NCBI GenBank assembly: GCA_902488965.1
Contig: CABTYA010000001.1
Span: forward strand, 1-36,612
DNA: 36,612 nt
Direction: 5' to 3'
Source of the DNA: an uncultured Veillonellaceae bacterium
GTDB taxonomy: Bacteria; Bacillota; Negativicutes; Veillonellales; Negativicoccaceae
Made by a program: the position numbers and the translations under genes
Shown: in pieces, positions 21,940-29,807 of the stretch
How the letters are laid out: each line of letters opens with the position of its first letter
How positions within the stretch are numbered: the stretch's first letter is position 1
Notes under the pieces: model-generated
The model's input: the letters and a program-made list of their open reading frames with translations, nothing else
What the model was told of the DNA's origin: nothing
The model's database searches: none

Positions 21940-23661
21940 TTATTCGGTAATTTCCTTCGGCGGCCGATTCGGCAGGGTGATATGCATCGTCGTACCGGTC
22001 TGCGCCGTACTGGTCAGTACAATCGTCCCGTCATGCTGCCGAACGATATGCTTGACAATCGCCAATCCCAATCCCGATCCTTCCACTTCTTTCGAACGTG
22101 CCGCATCCGCCCGATAAAACCGCTGGAACACCTGTTCCTGCTGTTCCTTGCTGATGCCGATCCCGCTGTCGCGGACCGTGAAATCGACCGCATCGGTGCG
22201 GCTCTCGATCCGCACCTCGACAAACCCGTCGGGGCGGTTGTACTTGACCGCATTGTCGAGCAGGTTCAGCACCATCTCGTACAGCAGCTGCGGATCGCCC
22301 CACAGGTATCCTTCGCCGCCGTACAGCTTGAAGGTGATATTCTTTTCCTCGATATTGCGCTCCAACAACTCCTGCGCTTGCTGCGTCAATAACCGCAACG
22401 ACACGCGTTTGCGATGTTCGCGGCCGGGATCTTCCTCAATGCGCGATAAGCGCATCACCGTCCGAATCAACTCGAGCAGTCGATCCGATTCCGTCAGCAT
22501 CCGCTGCGCAAAATTCTTCACCTCGTCATCGCTCTTGTACATGCCGTTATACAAGAGCTCGGCGAATCCGTGAATCGCCGTCAGCGGAGTATTGAGCTCG
22601 TGCGAGACATTCGCCGTAAATTCGCGGCGCTGCTGCTCGGCGGTATAGGCCGTCGTCGTATCGCGCAACACGACCAGCCGATTCGGCCGCCCCTGCGCAT
22701 CGCGAATCGGACGCACAATCAGACGATACACCCGCCCGTCGCGTTGTAACAACCGTGTCGTGTCTTCTTCCGGCGTCGCCGTCAAAATCCCCGCCCGCCA
22801 GCTTTCATCGGACAACAGATCCGCCATCGGCCGACCGCGGTCCTCGGTTTCAAAGTCAAACATCATCGCCGCCGCGCAATTATATTCAACCAGGCACATA
22901 TGCTCATCAAGCAGAAGTACGCCTTCACTGAGCGCATTCATCATCGTCCGTGTCGTGTTGCGTTCTTCGCGAAGCGCTTCCACCGAACGCGCGATATGCT
23001 CCTGCTGATCGCGGATGCGCCCGATAATGGGGTCAATTTCGGGAACGCCCATAACCAAAGGGGCGGGTTTTCCCTCCACGATGGCCGCCATCGAGCGCTC
23101 CGCATCCCTGAGCGGCGTCAGTACATACGTCGTCAGGCGCCGCGAGAGCAGGACGCACCCCGCAATAACCAAAAGCACCGCCACCACCAGTCCCGGGATG
23201 GCTTCCGCCATCAGCCGCCAAATGCCCGCCCGGTCGATGGCTCCGCGCAACACCGAGCCGTCCTCAAGTTGCCGTGCATAATAAAACGACACCCGCTGCA
23301 ACGTCTCCGATGTCCGCTGACCGACGCCCTCGCCCCGATGAATGGCCGTCTGGACTTCTTCGCGCTGGCTGTGATTGTCCATCCAATCCGAATGGTACGA
23401 CGACTCGTACAGGACGCGGCCGTCCGCGGCAATCCAAGTCAACCGGATATCGCCCTCCAGCCGTCCCGCCACCTCGTGCAGGTACGCCTCGGGCGTATCG
23501 GTTTGCTCCATCCCCGTACCGACCGCATTCACCAAATGATGCAAATGCTGTTCGGCATCTTGGCGGACGCCCGCATAGTAAAACCACATCACCACCGCGA
23601 CCGCCAGCAGTGTCGCCAGCAGACTGATCCCGATCAGTGACGCACGGATGCTTCGTTTCAT
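21940..23661 (-). CDS. phoR: Phosphate-regulon sensor histidine kinase PhoR
   Basis: Membrane kinase that senses phosphate status and phosphorylates PhoP. In 573 residues: membrane segment 1 (about 9-29), an extracytoplasmic sensor domain (30-150), membrane segment 2 (about 155-173), a HAMP linker, a PAS domain (about 235-345), the HisKA dimerisation helix with FTANVSHELNTPLTAIHGF (His354), and a HATPase domain with LLDNAVKYN, DSGIGI and GSGLGLAIVKHI. Its start overlaps the phoP stop as ATGA, indicating coupling. Its position behind pst genes supports the phosphate role; domain layout is the Firmicutes PhoR type with an outer sensor. Confidence 0.93.
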   Translation of the reverse strand: MKRSIRASLIGISLLATLLAVAVVMWFYYAGVRQDAEQHLHHLVNAVGTGMEQTDTPEAYLHEVAGRLEGDIRLTWIAADGRVLYESSYHSDWMDNHSQREEVQTAIHRGEGVGQRTSETLQRVSFYYARQLEDGSVLRGAIDRAGIWRLMAEAIPGLVVAVLLVIAGCVLLSRRLTTYVLTPLRDAERSMAAIVEGKPAPLVMGVPEIDPIIGRIRDQQEHIARSVEALREERNTTRTMMNALSEGVLLLDEHMCLVEYNCAAAMMFDFETEDRGRPMADLLSDESWRAGILTATPEEDTTRLLQRDGRVYRLIVRPIRDAQGRPNRLVVLRDTTTAYTAEQQRREFTANVSHELNTPLTAIHGFAELLYNGMYKSDDEVKNFAQRMLTESDRLLELIRTVMRLSRIEEDPGREHRKRVSLRLLTQQAQELLERNIEEKNITFKLYGGEGYLWGDPQLLYEMVLNLLDNAVKYNRPDGFVEVRIESRTDAVDFTVRDSGIGISKEQQEQVFQRFYRADAARSKEVEGSGLGLAIVKHIVRQHDGTIVLTSTAQTGTTMHITLPNRPPKEITE

Positions 23662-24341
23662 ACCGCTTCACCCAACTTATAACCGACCCCGCGAACCGTA
23701 TGGATGTACTTGCCCGCATCGCCGAGTTTTTGCCGCAAGCTCATGATATGCATGTCCACCGTCCGGCTTTCCACAAAATACGCCACATCCCAGACCCGCT
23801 CCATGATCTGCTCGCGAGACAGTACAATATCCACATTGAGCAATAAATACGCCAGCAGATCAAACTCCTTCGCCGTCAGTCGGATTGATTCCCCCGCCAC
23901 CGTCACCCGATGGCGGCGGCGATCGAGCTCAATCGTCGCATAGCGATAAATCTCGTCGCCTTCTTCACGACGCCGGCCGCGCCGCAACGCCGCGCGCACC
24001 CGCGCAATCATTTCCATAATTCCGAACGGTTTGCAAATATAATCGTCCGCTCCCAAATCCAAGCCCGTGATGACATCGTACTCCGCACTTTTCGCCGTCA
24101 CCAGAATGATCCGCACTTCGTCGTACTCCCGCCGTCCGCGCAATCGTTTCAGAATGGACAGGCCGTCCTCGCCGGGCAGCATCACGTCGAGCAGAATCAC
24201 CTCCGGCACCTGTTTCTCCAACGCCTCCGTGAGTTCCTCTCCGCTCGCGAGACCGACCACCTCAAATTGCTGACTTTCCAGTGCATAAATCATCAGCTCG
24301 CGAATGTTGACATCATCTTCCACACAATATACCAACGTCAT
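23658..24341 (-). CDS. phoP: Phosphate-regulon response regulator PhoP (PhoB type)
   Basis: OmpR/PhoB-family DNA-binding response regulator of 227 residues. The receiver domain has the acidic pocket (Asp9, Asp10), phosphoacceptor Asp52 in VILLDVMLPGEDG, Thr82 and Lys104 (CKPF). The C-terminal winged helix shows LTAKEFDLLAYLL, VLSREQIMERVW and VDMHIMSLRQKLG followed by IHTVRGVGYKL, the standard effector end. It is expected to bind the repeat array before pstS. It lies between pstB and phoR, and a weak promoter within the 109-nt gap before it may allow separate basal expression. No phoU gene is present between pstB and phoP. Confidence 0.94.
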   Translation of the reverse strand: MTLVYCVEDDVNIRELMIYALESQQFEVVGLASGEELTEALEKQVPEVILLDVMLPGEDGLSILKRLRGRREYDEVRIILVTAKSAEYDVITGLDLGADDYICKPFGIMEMIARVRAALRRGRRREEGDEIYRYATIELDRRRHRVTVAGESIRLTAKEFDLLAYLLLNVDIVLSREQIMERVWDVAYFVESRTVDMHIMSLRQKLGDAGKYIHTVRGVGYKLGEAV

Positions 24342-24422
24342 CGCCGCACACTCCGTTCATCGGGCGGGCGGCCGCCGCATCCCTCGATATGCATGTCCCT
24401 GCCGTCTCGCTCCGTTGCTGTT

Positions 24423-24451
24423 ATTATACCGAACTTCGTCCGGTCTTTCAT
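24423..24451 (-). promoter_or_regulatory. Possible internal promoter for phoP-phoR
   Basis: Minus strand ATGAAA (24451-24446, 4 of 6), a 17-nt spacer, and TATAAT (24428-24423). A hairpin (ACCGGAC/GTTCGGT) lies in the spacer, without a U-tract. It would supply basal PhoPR independent of the pst promoter. Confidence 0.55.
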
Positions 24452-25206
24452 CATCCGAACCGTCCCGTGACATAATCATGCGTCCGCTGTTCCTTCGGAG
24501 AATGAAAAATCACGTCCGTCCGATTCTTTTCGATCACCTCGCCCATCAGGAAAAATGCCGTATAATCCGAGCATCGCGCCGCCTGCTGCATATTATGCGT
24601 CACCAGTACGATGGTATATTGCTCTTTGAGCGTTTCGACCAGCTCTTCGATCTTCCGTGTGGAAATCGGGTCCAGCGCACTGGTCGGTTCGTCCATCAAA
24701 ATCACCTTCGGCTGGACGGCAATCGCCCGTGCGATGCACACGCGCTGCTGCTGTCCGCCCGACAGCGACAAGGCGTTTTCATGCAACCGGTCATGTACTT
24801 CTTCCCATAAAAACGACTGTTTCAAACTGCGTTCCACTCGTTCGTCCAGCACTCGCTTATCGCGGATTCCCATCGACTTGAGCGCAAATGTAATATTGTC
24901 ATAAATACTCATCGGAAAGGGATTCGGCTTTTGGAATACCATCCCGACTTCACGGCGCAACCGGTTCACATCTTCAATCGCAAAAATGTCCTGCCCCTGA
25001 TACAATACCTCTCCCGTCGTACGGCACGACTCAATCAGATCGTTCATCCGATTGAGCGTGCGCAAAAACGTCGACTTGCCGCATCCTGACGGGCCGATGA
25101 GCGCCGTGATCGCATGCGATTCAATATCCATATCGACATCGAACAACGCCTGCTTGTCTCCGTAAAATAAATTCAGTCCCCGTACCTGAAATGTCGTCTC
25201 ACTCAT
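24451..25206 (-). CDS. pstB: Phosphate ABC transporter ATP-binding protein PstB
   Basis: Energises high-affinity phosphate import. The 251 residues have Walker A GPSGCGKST (38-46), the Q-loop FQKPNPFPMSIYDN (91-104) that is diagnostic of PstB, the signature LSGGQQQR (148-155), Walker B VILMDEP (168-174), and the switch VTHNMQQA. It begins 1 nt after the pstA stop codon, so they are surely cotranscribed. Length is standard for PstB. Confidence 0.97.
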   Translation of the reverse strand: MSETTFQVRGLNLFYGDKQALFDVDMDIESHAITALIGPSGCGKSTFLRTLNRMNDLIESCRTTGEVLYQGQDIFAIEDVNRLRREVGMVFQKPNPFPMSIYDNITFALKSMGIRDKRVLDERVERSLKQSFLWEEVHDRLHENALSLSGGQQQRVCIARAIAVQPKVILMDEPTSALDPISTRKIEELVETLKEQYTIVLVTHNMQQAARCSDYTAFFLMGEVIEKNRTDVIFHSPKEQRTHDYVTGRFG

Positions 25207-25207
25207 C

Positions 25208-26041
25208 CTATTTTCTCCATTTCCTGACGATATAGGCCGATGCTTCGTTCATAATGAGCACCGTCAATATCAAAATTACGCCCGTCGCATAGGCTTTGTC
25301 CGTGTGCAGACCTTCGCCCGACAGCGCATACATATGTACCGCCATCGTCCGCCCCGAGGCGAGCAAATGATCCGGGATCTCCGCCACAGTACCGATGGTG
25401 TACATGAGCGCTACCGTCTCGCCGACGATTCGCCCGATGGCCAGGATAATCCCCGCAATCACGCCGCGCATCGCGACCGGCAGGATAATCTTCATGATGG
25501 TGTCTTTCTTGCCGACCCCCAGTCCGTAGCTGCCTTCGCGCAAATTCTGCGGCACGGTGAGCAACGCTTCTTCCGTCGTCTTGACCACGAGCGGCAAGAC
25601 GAGAATCGTCATCGTCAAAATCCCCGCCGCCAACGAATACCCGAGCTGACAAAACGTCACGAAGAACAAAAACCCGAACAGCCCGTATACAATCGACGGA
25701 ATGGCCGCAAGCGTTTCATTGGCGATTCGCACCAGCTTGACTTCCGCCGACGAGCGACGCGCATACTCCGTCATGTACAACGCCGTCCCGATACCGAGCG
25801 GCACCGACAATGCCAACGTACCGCCGACCAGGTACACCGTCGTCACCAATGACGGAAACAGCGACATATTGGTCGTATTATAACGGAACGCAAACAAATC
25901 CGCCGTCACATAGGGGATCCCGTTCCACAATACATGAATAATCAGGTACAGCAGTACGCCGAGCGTGAGCACGATGCCCGCATGTACGACCGTCTGTACC
26001 GTCCACTCATACCAGCCTTTCGGCTCCGCATGACGTCTCAT
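25208..26041 (-). CDS. pstA: Phosphate ABC transporter permease PstA
   Basis: Inner-membrane permease subunit forming the phosphate channel with PstC. About six membrane segments are visible in 277 residues, with the cytoplasmic coupling motif EALLTVPQNLREGSYGLG that docks on PstB, and IPSIVYGLFGFLFF, a PstA/PstC signature. I place the start at the ATG at 26041, whose bases overlap the pstC stop as ATGA; an ATG 12 nt further upstream inside pstC is possible. Neighbouring pst genes make the assignment secure. Confidence 0.95.
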   Translation of the reverse strand: MRRHAEPKGWYEWTVQTVVHAGIVLTLGVLLYLIIHVLWNGIPYVTADLFAFRYNTTNMSLFPSLVTTVYLVGGTLALSVPLGIGTALYMTEYARRSSAEVKLVRIANETLAAIPSIVYGLFGFLFFVTFCQLGYSLAAGILTMTILVLPLVVKTTEEALLTVPQNLREGSYGLGVGKKDTIMKIILPVAMRGVIAGIILAIGRIVGETVALMYTIGTVAEIPDHLLASGRTMAVHMYALSGEGLHTDKAYATGVILILTVLIMNEASAYIVRKWRK

Positions 26042-26943
26042 ACCTTCACCCATTTTTCACGTAAGTACAAAAAGACCGTGTTCAGGCACAAAATCATCAT
26101 AAATAAAATTGCCCCCGACGCGATCAGGGAGTCGCGGTGCAAATCCGCCGCATACCCCATCTCCAATACGATATTGGCGGTCAAGGTCCGTGTTCCTTCC
26201 CAAATGGAAGTCGGAATCACGGCCTGGTTACCCGCCACCATGACCACGGCCATCGTTTCACCGATGGCGCGTCCGATACCCAATACCAACGCCGCCAGCA
26301 CCCCGCTCGACGCCGCCGGCACAATCACGCCGACCATCGTCTTCTCATGGGTCAGCCCCAGCGCGCGTCCCGCCTCGTAATACCGTTCGGGCACGGCCGA
26401 AAACGCCGTCTCGCTGACGGAAATGACCGTCGGCAAAATCATGATGGCCAGCAGCAACGCCGCGGTAAACAGACTGCTGCCCGTACCGCTGAACGACTCG
26501 CGTACCCACGGCACCAGCACGACCATCCCGAAAAAGCCGTAGACGATAGACGGAATCCCCGCCAACAACAATACCAGCGAGTTCAACGTCCGCCGAAACC
26601 GCGGCGGACAAAATCCCGCCAAATACACCGCCGCCGCCAACGCTACCGGCGCCCCCATAAGCATCGCACCCGCCGTCACCATGACGCTGCCGACAATCAT
26701 CGGGAAAATTCCGTATTGCGGAGGCATGTCGCCCGGCTTCCACGTATCGCCGAGCAAAAATTCACTCCAACCGATTGTCCAAATCGGCGGCAAGCCTTTG
26801 GCAAAAATAAATAACGCAATCAGCCCGACGCTCAAAATCGCAATCGCCGCCATCGCGCGTACCCACCATGACATCCATCGTTCCCCTCGCAAGCGGGATT
26901 GCGCCGCCCGATCGGGCGGCGCTTCCCATGACGAGGTCGTCAT
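26038..26943 (-). CDS. pstC: Phosphate ABC transporter permease PstC
   Basis: Second permease subunit of the phosphate importer. The 301 residues contain about six membrane segments, GIPSIVYGFFGMVVLVP, the EAA-type coupling loop SETAFSAVPERYYEAGRALG, and RAIGETMAVVMVAGN, all typical PstC motifs. The ATG at 26943 overlaps the pstS stop as TAATG, implying re-initiation; another in-frame ATG at 26961 lies within the pstS end. Neither has a strong ribosome site, consistent with coupling. Confidence 0.94.
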   Translation of the reverse strand: MTTSSWEAPPDRAAQSRLRGERWMSWWVRAMAAIAILSVGLIALFIFAKGLPPIWTIGWSEFLLGDTWKPGDMPPQYGIFPMIVGSVMVTAGAMLMGAPVALAAAVYLAGFCPPRFRRTLNSLVLLLAGIPSIVYGFFGMVVLVPWVRESFSGTGSSLFTAALLLAIMILPTVISVSETAFSAVPERYYEAGRALGLTHEKTMVGVIVPAASSGVLAALVLGIGRAIGETMAVVMVAGNQAVIPTSIWEGTRTLTANIVLEMGYAADLHRDSLIASGAILFMMILCLNTVFLYLREKWVKV

Positions 26944-27842
26944 TATTTCACTTCGTTCCATTTCGTCAGTGCTCCGATATAGAGGTCACGTACCGTATCC
27001 GCTGCAACATTCGTCGTCGGGTTCTTCAGGTTTACGATGACCGCCAAGCCGTCACGCGCAATGACATCGGCGCTGACTTTGTCTTTTTCACTGTCTTTCA
27101 AATCACGCGACGCCATCCCCAGGTCCGCCGTACCGTTCATCGCCGCCTGGATACCGGTCGTCGAGTCGCTCTGCTGGACTTCGATCTTCAAGGACGGATT
27201 GTGCTTGTTGTACGCTTCGGCGAGTTTTTCCATCACCGGCGTAACCGAAGACGAACCCGCAACGACAATTTTGCCTTCCGTATTCAGCGGCTGGTAGTCT
27301 TTCGCGTCGCTGTCGACCGCGATGTAACCGTTATCGGCGACAATCTTTTGTCCTTCCTTGCTGTGGATGAACCGCAGGAAGTCTTCACTTTCCGCCGAAA
27401 GTGCTTGTCCCTTGTTCATCACGACATGGAACGGACGCGCCAATTTGTACGAGCCGTTCGCGATATTTTCCGGCGTGGCTTTCGCGCCGTCAACGTCCAA
27501 CGCTTTGACCGTATCGTTGAGCGACCCCAACGAGATATATCCCAGCGCATACTCGTCATTGGCGACCTGCGTCATCATGACGTTCGTACTGTTGGTAATC
27601 TGTGCCGACGAAATCGTGCGGTCGACTTTCTTGCCGTTTTCTTTCACTTCGATGCCGAGCAATTCGACAAATGCGCCGCGCGTACCCGATCCGTCTTCAC
27701 GGGAAATGACATGCACCTCTTTGCTCGTATCAAACGCCGGCGCCTTTTTGTCACTACTCGCGCCGTCACCGCCGCATCCTGCCAACACCATCGCCCCGAC
27801 CAATGCCAATGTAAGTCCGCCGTACCGTACTGCCTGTTTCAT
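26943..27842 (-). CDS. pstS: Phosphate-binding lipoprotein PstS with halves in swapped order
   Basis: Extracytoplasmic phosphate receptor that delivers substrate to PstCA. A signal peptide ends in the lipobox LAGC (20-23), so the protein is lipid-anchored at Cys23. The 299-residue order is unusual. SREDGSGTRGAF (47-58), TNSTNV and GYISLGS, which in Escherichia coli-type PstS form the second half, come first, and AGSSSVTPVMEKL (195-207), QSDSTTGI, ADLGMASRDL and DLYIGALTKWNEV, normally the N-terminal half, come last. The junction falls where the classic protein crosses from one lobe to the next, so this looks like a circular permutation rather than damage. AAAGGAGG precedes the ATG; pstC follows directly. 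Confidence 0.92.
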   Translation of the reverse strand: MKQAVRYGGLTLALVGAMVLAGCGGDGASSDKKAPAFDTSKEVHVISREDGSGTRGAFVELLGIEVKENGKKVDRTISSAQITNSTNVMMTQVANDEYALGYISLGSLNDTVKALDVDGAKATPENIANGSYKLARPFHVVMNKGQALSAESEDFLRFIHSKEGQKIVADNGYIAVDSDAKDYQPLNTEGKIVVAGSSSVTPVMEKLAEAYNKHNPSLKIEVQQSDSTTGIQAAMNGTADLGMASRDLKDSEKDKVSADVIARDGLAVIVNLKNPTTNVAADTVRDLYIGALTKWNEVK

Positions 27843-27909
27843 GTTAAAATCCTCCTTTACCCTCTCTTGATGGGAAACTGATTGATCTGTCTATACTCTA
27901 CTCGGCGGC

Positions 27910-27948
27910 AGTCAAATCCCTGCCCCCGTTGTGTCAAGTTTGTGTAAA
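27910..27948 (-). promoter_or_regulatory. PHO-box-like repeat array upstream of pstS
   Basis: On the minus strand hexamers TTTACA (27948-27943), TTGACA (27937-27932), GGGGCA (27926-27921) and TTGACT (27915-27910) recur every 11 bases. Three of four match the Firmicutes PhoP-box hexamer TT(A/T/C)A(C/T)A closely. A weak -10 candidate, TATAGA (27895-27890), lies downstream. PhoP encoded in the operon is the likely binder. The array's first hexamer overlaps the uvrC terminator U-tract. Confidence 0.7.
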
Positions 27949-27984
27949 AAAAGATGACCCGTCCGTTTTCACGAACGTGTCATC
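27946..27984 (-). terminator. Intrinsic terminator overlapping the uvrC stop
   Basis: On the minus strand GATGAC-A-CGTTCG pairs with CGGACG-G-GTCATC (27984-27953, one A-G mismatch and one G-U) around loop TGAAAA, followed by seven T. The left arm holds the last uvrC codons and the loop begins with the TGA stop codon at 27971-27969. Confidence 0.88.
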
Positions 27985-29807
27985 CGTTGTTTTTCTTCCG
28001 TTGTCGCATGTAAAAAGGTATATACGGCCGATGCCGCGCGCCTTGTCATTCCCGGCACCGCCGCCAGTTCTTCTTCGGTCGCGCCCCGCATCGCATCCAT
28101 ATTGGGGAACGCCTCCCACAGCGCGTTACGTCGTTTCGGCCCGATGCCCTCGATATGATCGAGCACCGAATGAAAGTTGCGCTTGCTGCGCAGCTTGCGA
28201 TGATATGTAATCCCGAAGCGGTGCGCCTCGTCGCGGACAATCTGCAACAGTTGCAAGGCGGGCGAACGCCGATCGAGCACTATCGGAATCCCGCTCTCCT
28301 CGGTATAGATTTCCTCGATCCGCTCCGCGAGCGAAATCACGGGGACATGTACCCCGCACTCGCGGATCACGGGCAGCGCCGCATGCAGCTGTCCTTTGCC
28401 GCCGTCGATGACGATAAGATCGGGCGCCGGCCATTCCGGGTGATGCCCGTAGCGACGCGCCATGATCTCGCGCATCGATGCAAAATCGTCCGGTTTGCCC
28501 TGCACGGTTTTGAGCTTAAACTTACGATATTCTTTCGGCGTCGGCTTGCCGTCCGTCAGCACCGTCATCGCCGCCACCGTCTCCGCCCCCTGTATATGGC
28601 TGATATCGAAACACTCGATCCGCTCGGGAATATCCGCCAGTTCCAACAACTCAGCCAGTTCTTCGAGCGCGCCTTCTTCCTTCTCGCGCCGATGCTCCCA
28701 CTGCAACCATTTATCCGCCAAAAACTTCGCGGCGTTCTCCTGCGCCATCTCTTTGAGGGCGCGCCGGTACCCGCGTTCCGGTACCGCCAGCCGTACCTGA
28801 GAGCCGTTGCGCTCGCTCAGCCACTCGCCGAGCAAGGCCATATCCGTCGGCGGCTCGGGCAAGATAATCTCCTTGCCGGCGCGAACGCCGTCCGCCCCGT
28901 AATAGTGTTTGATAAATCCCGCCAACACATCGGCATCGCTTTCGCCCGCCGACCCGCTCAGCGTAAAGTTTTCCTTGCCGATCATCTTGCCTTCCCGCAC
29001 CAAGAGCACCACCGCCGCCACCTGCTGCTCGCGCCGCGCCAAACCGATGACGTCGAGATAGCCGTCGGGCGCGACGATACTCTGCCGTTGGGTAATGCTT
29101 TTGAGGGCGCGCAATCGATCTCGCCAGCGAGCCGCCTGTTCAAAGTCCAATGCCTCCGCCGCCGTTTCCATGCGCGTCGTCCAATCCGCGGCAATCGGTC
29201 CGTCTTTCCCTTCGAGCACCGCGACAATCTCGTCAATCATGCGGCGATAGGACGCTTGCTCGACCACGCCCATGCACGGCGCTTCACACCGTTTGAGATG
29301 ATACTGCAGACACGGGCGTGCCACCCGCATACTGCGGCAGGTCCTGAGCGGGTACATCCGATGCAGTGCCCGCACCACCAGTGAAAGATCGCCCACCTGC
29401 GAAAACGGCCCCAGATATTTTCCGCCGTCACGCTTGAGACGGCGTGTCATGAAGATCCGCGGATACGGCTCCTGCACGGTGATTTTGAGATAGGGATAGG
29501 ACTTGTCGTCCCGCAGCAGGATATTGTACTTCGGGTGAATCTCCTTGATCAGGTTCGACTCCAAGATCAAGGCTTCCATCTCCGTTTTGGTCAGAATAAT
29601 ATCCACGTCCACCGCGTGATTCATCATCGCGCGGACCTTCGCCCCCTGCGTCGCCTCGTCGCGGACATACGAACGGACGCGATTGCGCAGGTTGACCGCC
29701 TTACCGACATAGATGACCCGCCCGAAACGGTCTTTCCACTGGTATACCCCCGGTGTCGTCGGCAGCGCCTTGAGTTTGGTCGCCAATGCCTCACTGATTT
29801 CGCGCAT
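27969..29807 (-). CDS. uvrC: Excinuclease ABC subunit UvrC
   Basis: Makes both incisions around DNA lesions in the UvrB-DNA complex. The 612 residues show the N-terminal GIY-YIG nuclease (PGVYQWKDRFGRVIYVGKA, about 19-37), a Cys-rich segment (RTCRSMRVARPCLQYHLKRCEAPC, split in the genome record across the iron-sulfur-like region), the UVR motif ALDFEQAARWRDRL (about 213-226), the RNase H-like domain with ECFDISHIQGAETVAAMTV, and C-terminal helix-hairpin-helix motifs GIGPKRRNAL and VPGMTRRAA. Its ATG overlaps the uvrA stop as TGATG. It is last in the uvrBAC operon, ending in the terminator that covers its stop codon. Confidence 0.96.
   Translation of the reverse strand: MREISEALATKLKALPTTPGVYQWKDRFGRVIYVGKAVNLRNRVRSYVRDEATQGAKVRAMMNHAVDVDIILTKTEMEALILESNLIKEIHPKYNILLRDDKSYPYLKITVQEPYPRIFMTRRLKRDGGKYLGPFSQVGDLSLVVRALHRMYPLRTCRSMRVARPCLQYHLKRCEAPCMGVVEQASYRRMIDEIVAVLEGKDGPIAADWTTRMETAAEALDFEQAARWRDRLRALKSITQRQSIVAPDGYLDVIGLARREQQVAAVVLLVREGKMIGKENFTLSGSAGESDADVLAGFIKHYYGADGVRAGKEIILPEPPTDMALLGEWLSERNGSQVRLAVPERGYRRALKEMAQENAAKFLADKWLQWEHRREKEEGALEELAELLELADIPERIECFDISHIQGAETVAAMTVLTDGKPTPKEYRKFKLKTVQGKPDDFASMREIMARRYGHHPEWPAPDLIVIDGGKGQLHAALPVIRECGVHVPVISLAERIEEIYTEESGIPIVLDRRSPALQLLQIVRDEAHRFGITYHRKLRSKRNFHSVLDHIEGIGPKRRNALWEAFPNMDAMRGATEEELAAVPGMTRRAASAVYTFLHATTEEKQRMTRS

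Noticed and set aside
20538..21950. 470-codon plus-strand open frame antisense to the aminotransferase
   Set aside because: Same shadow effect; the minus-strand frame has clear PLP-enzyme motifs.
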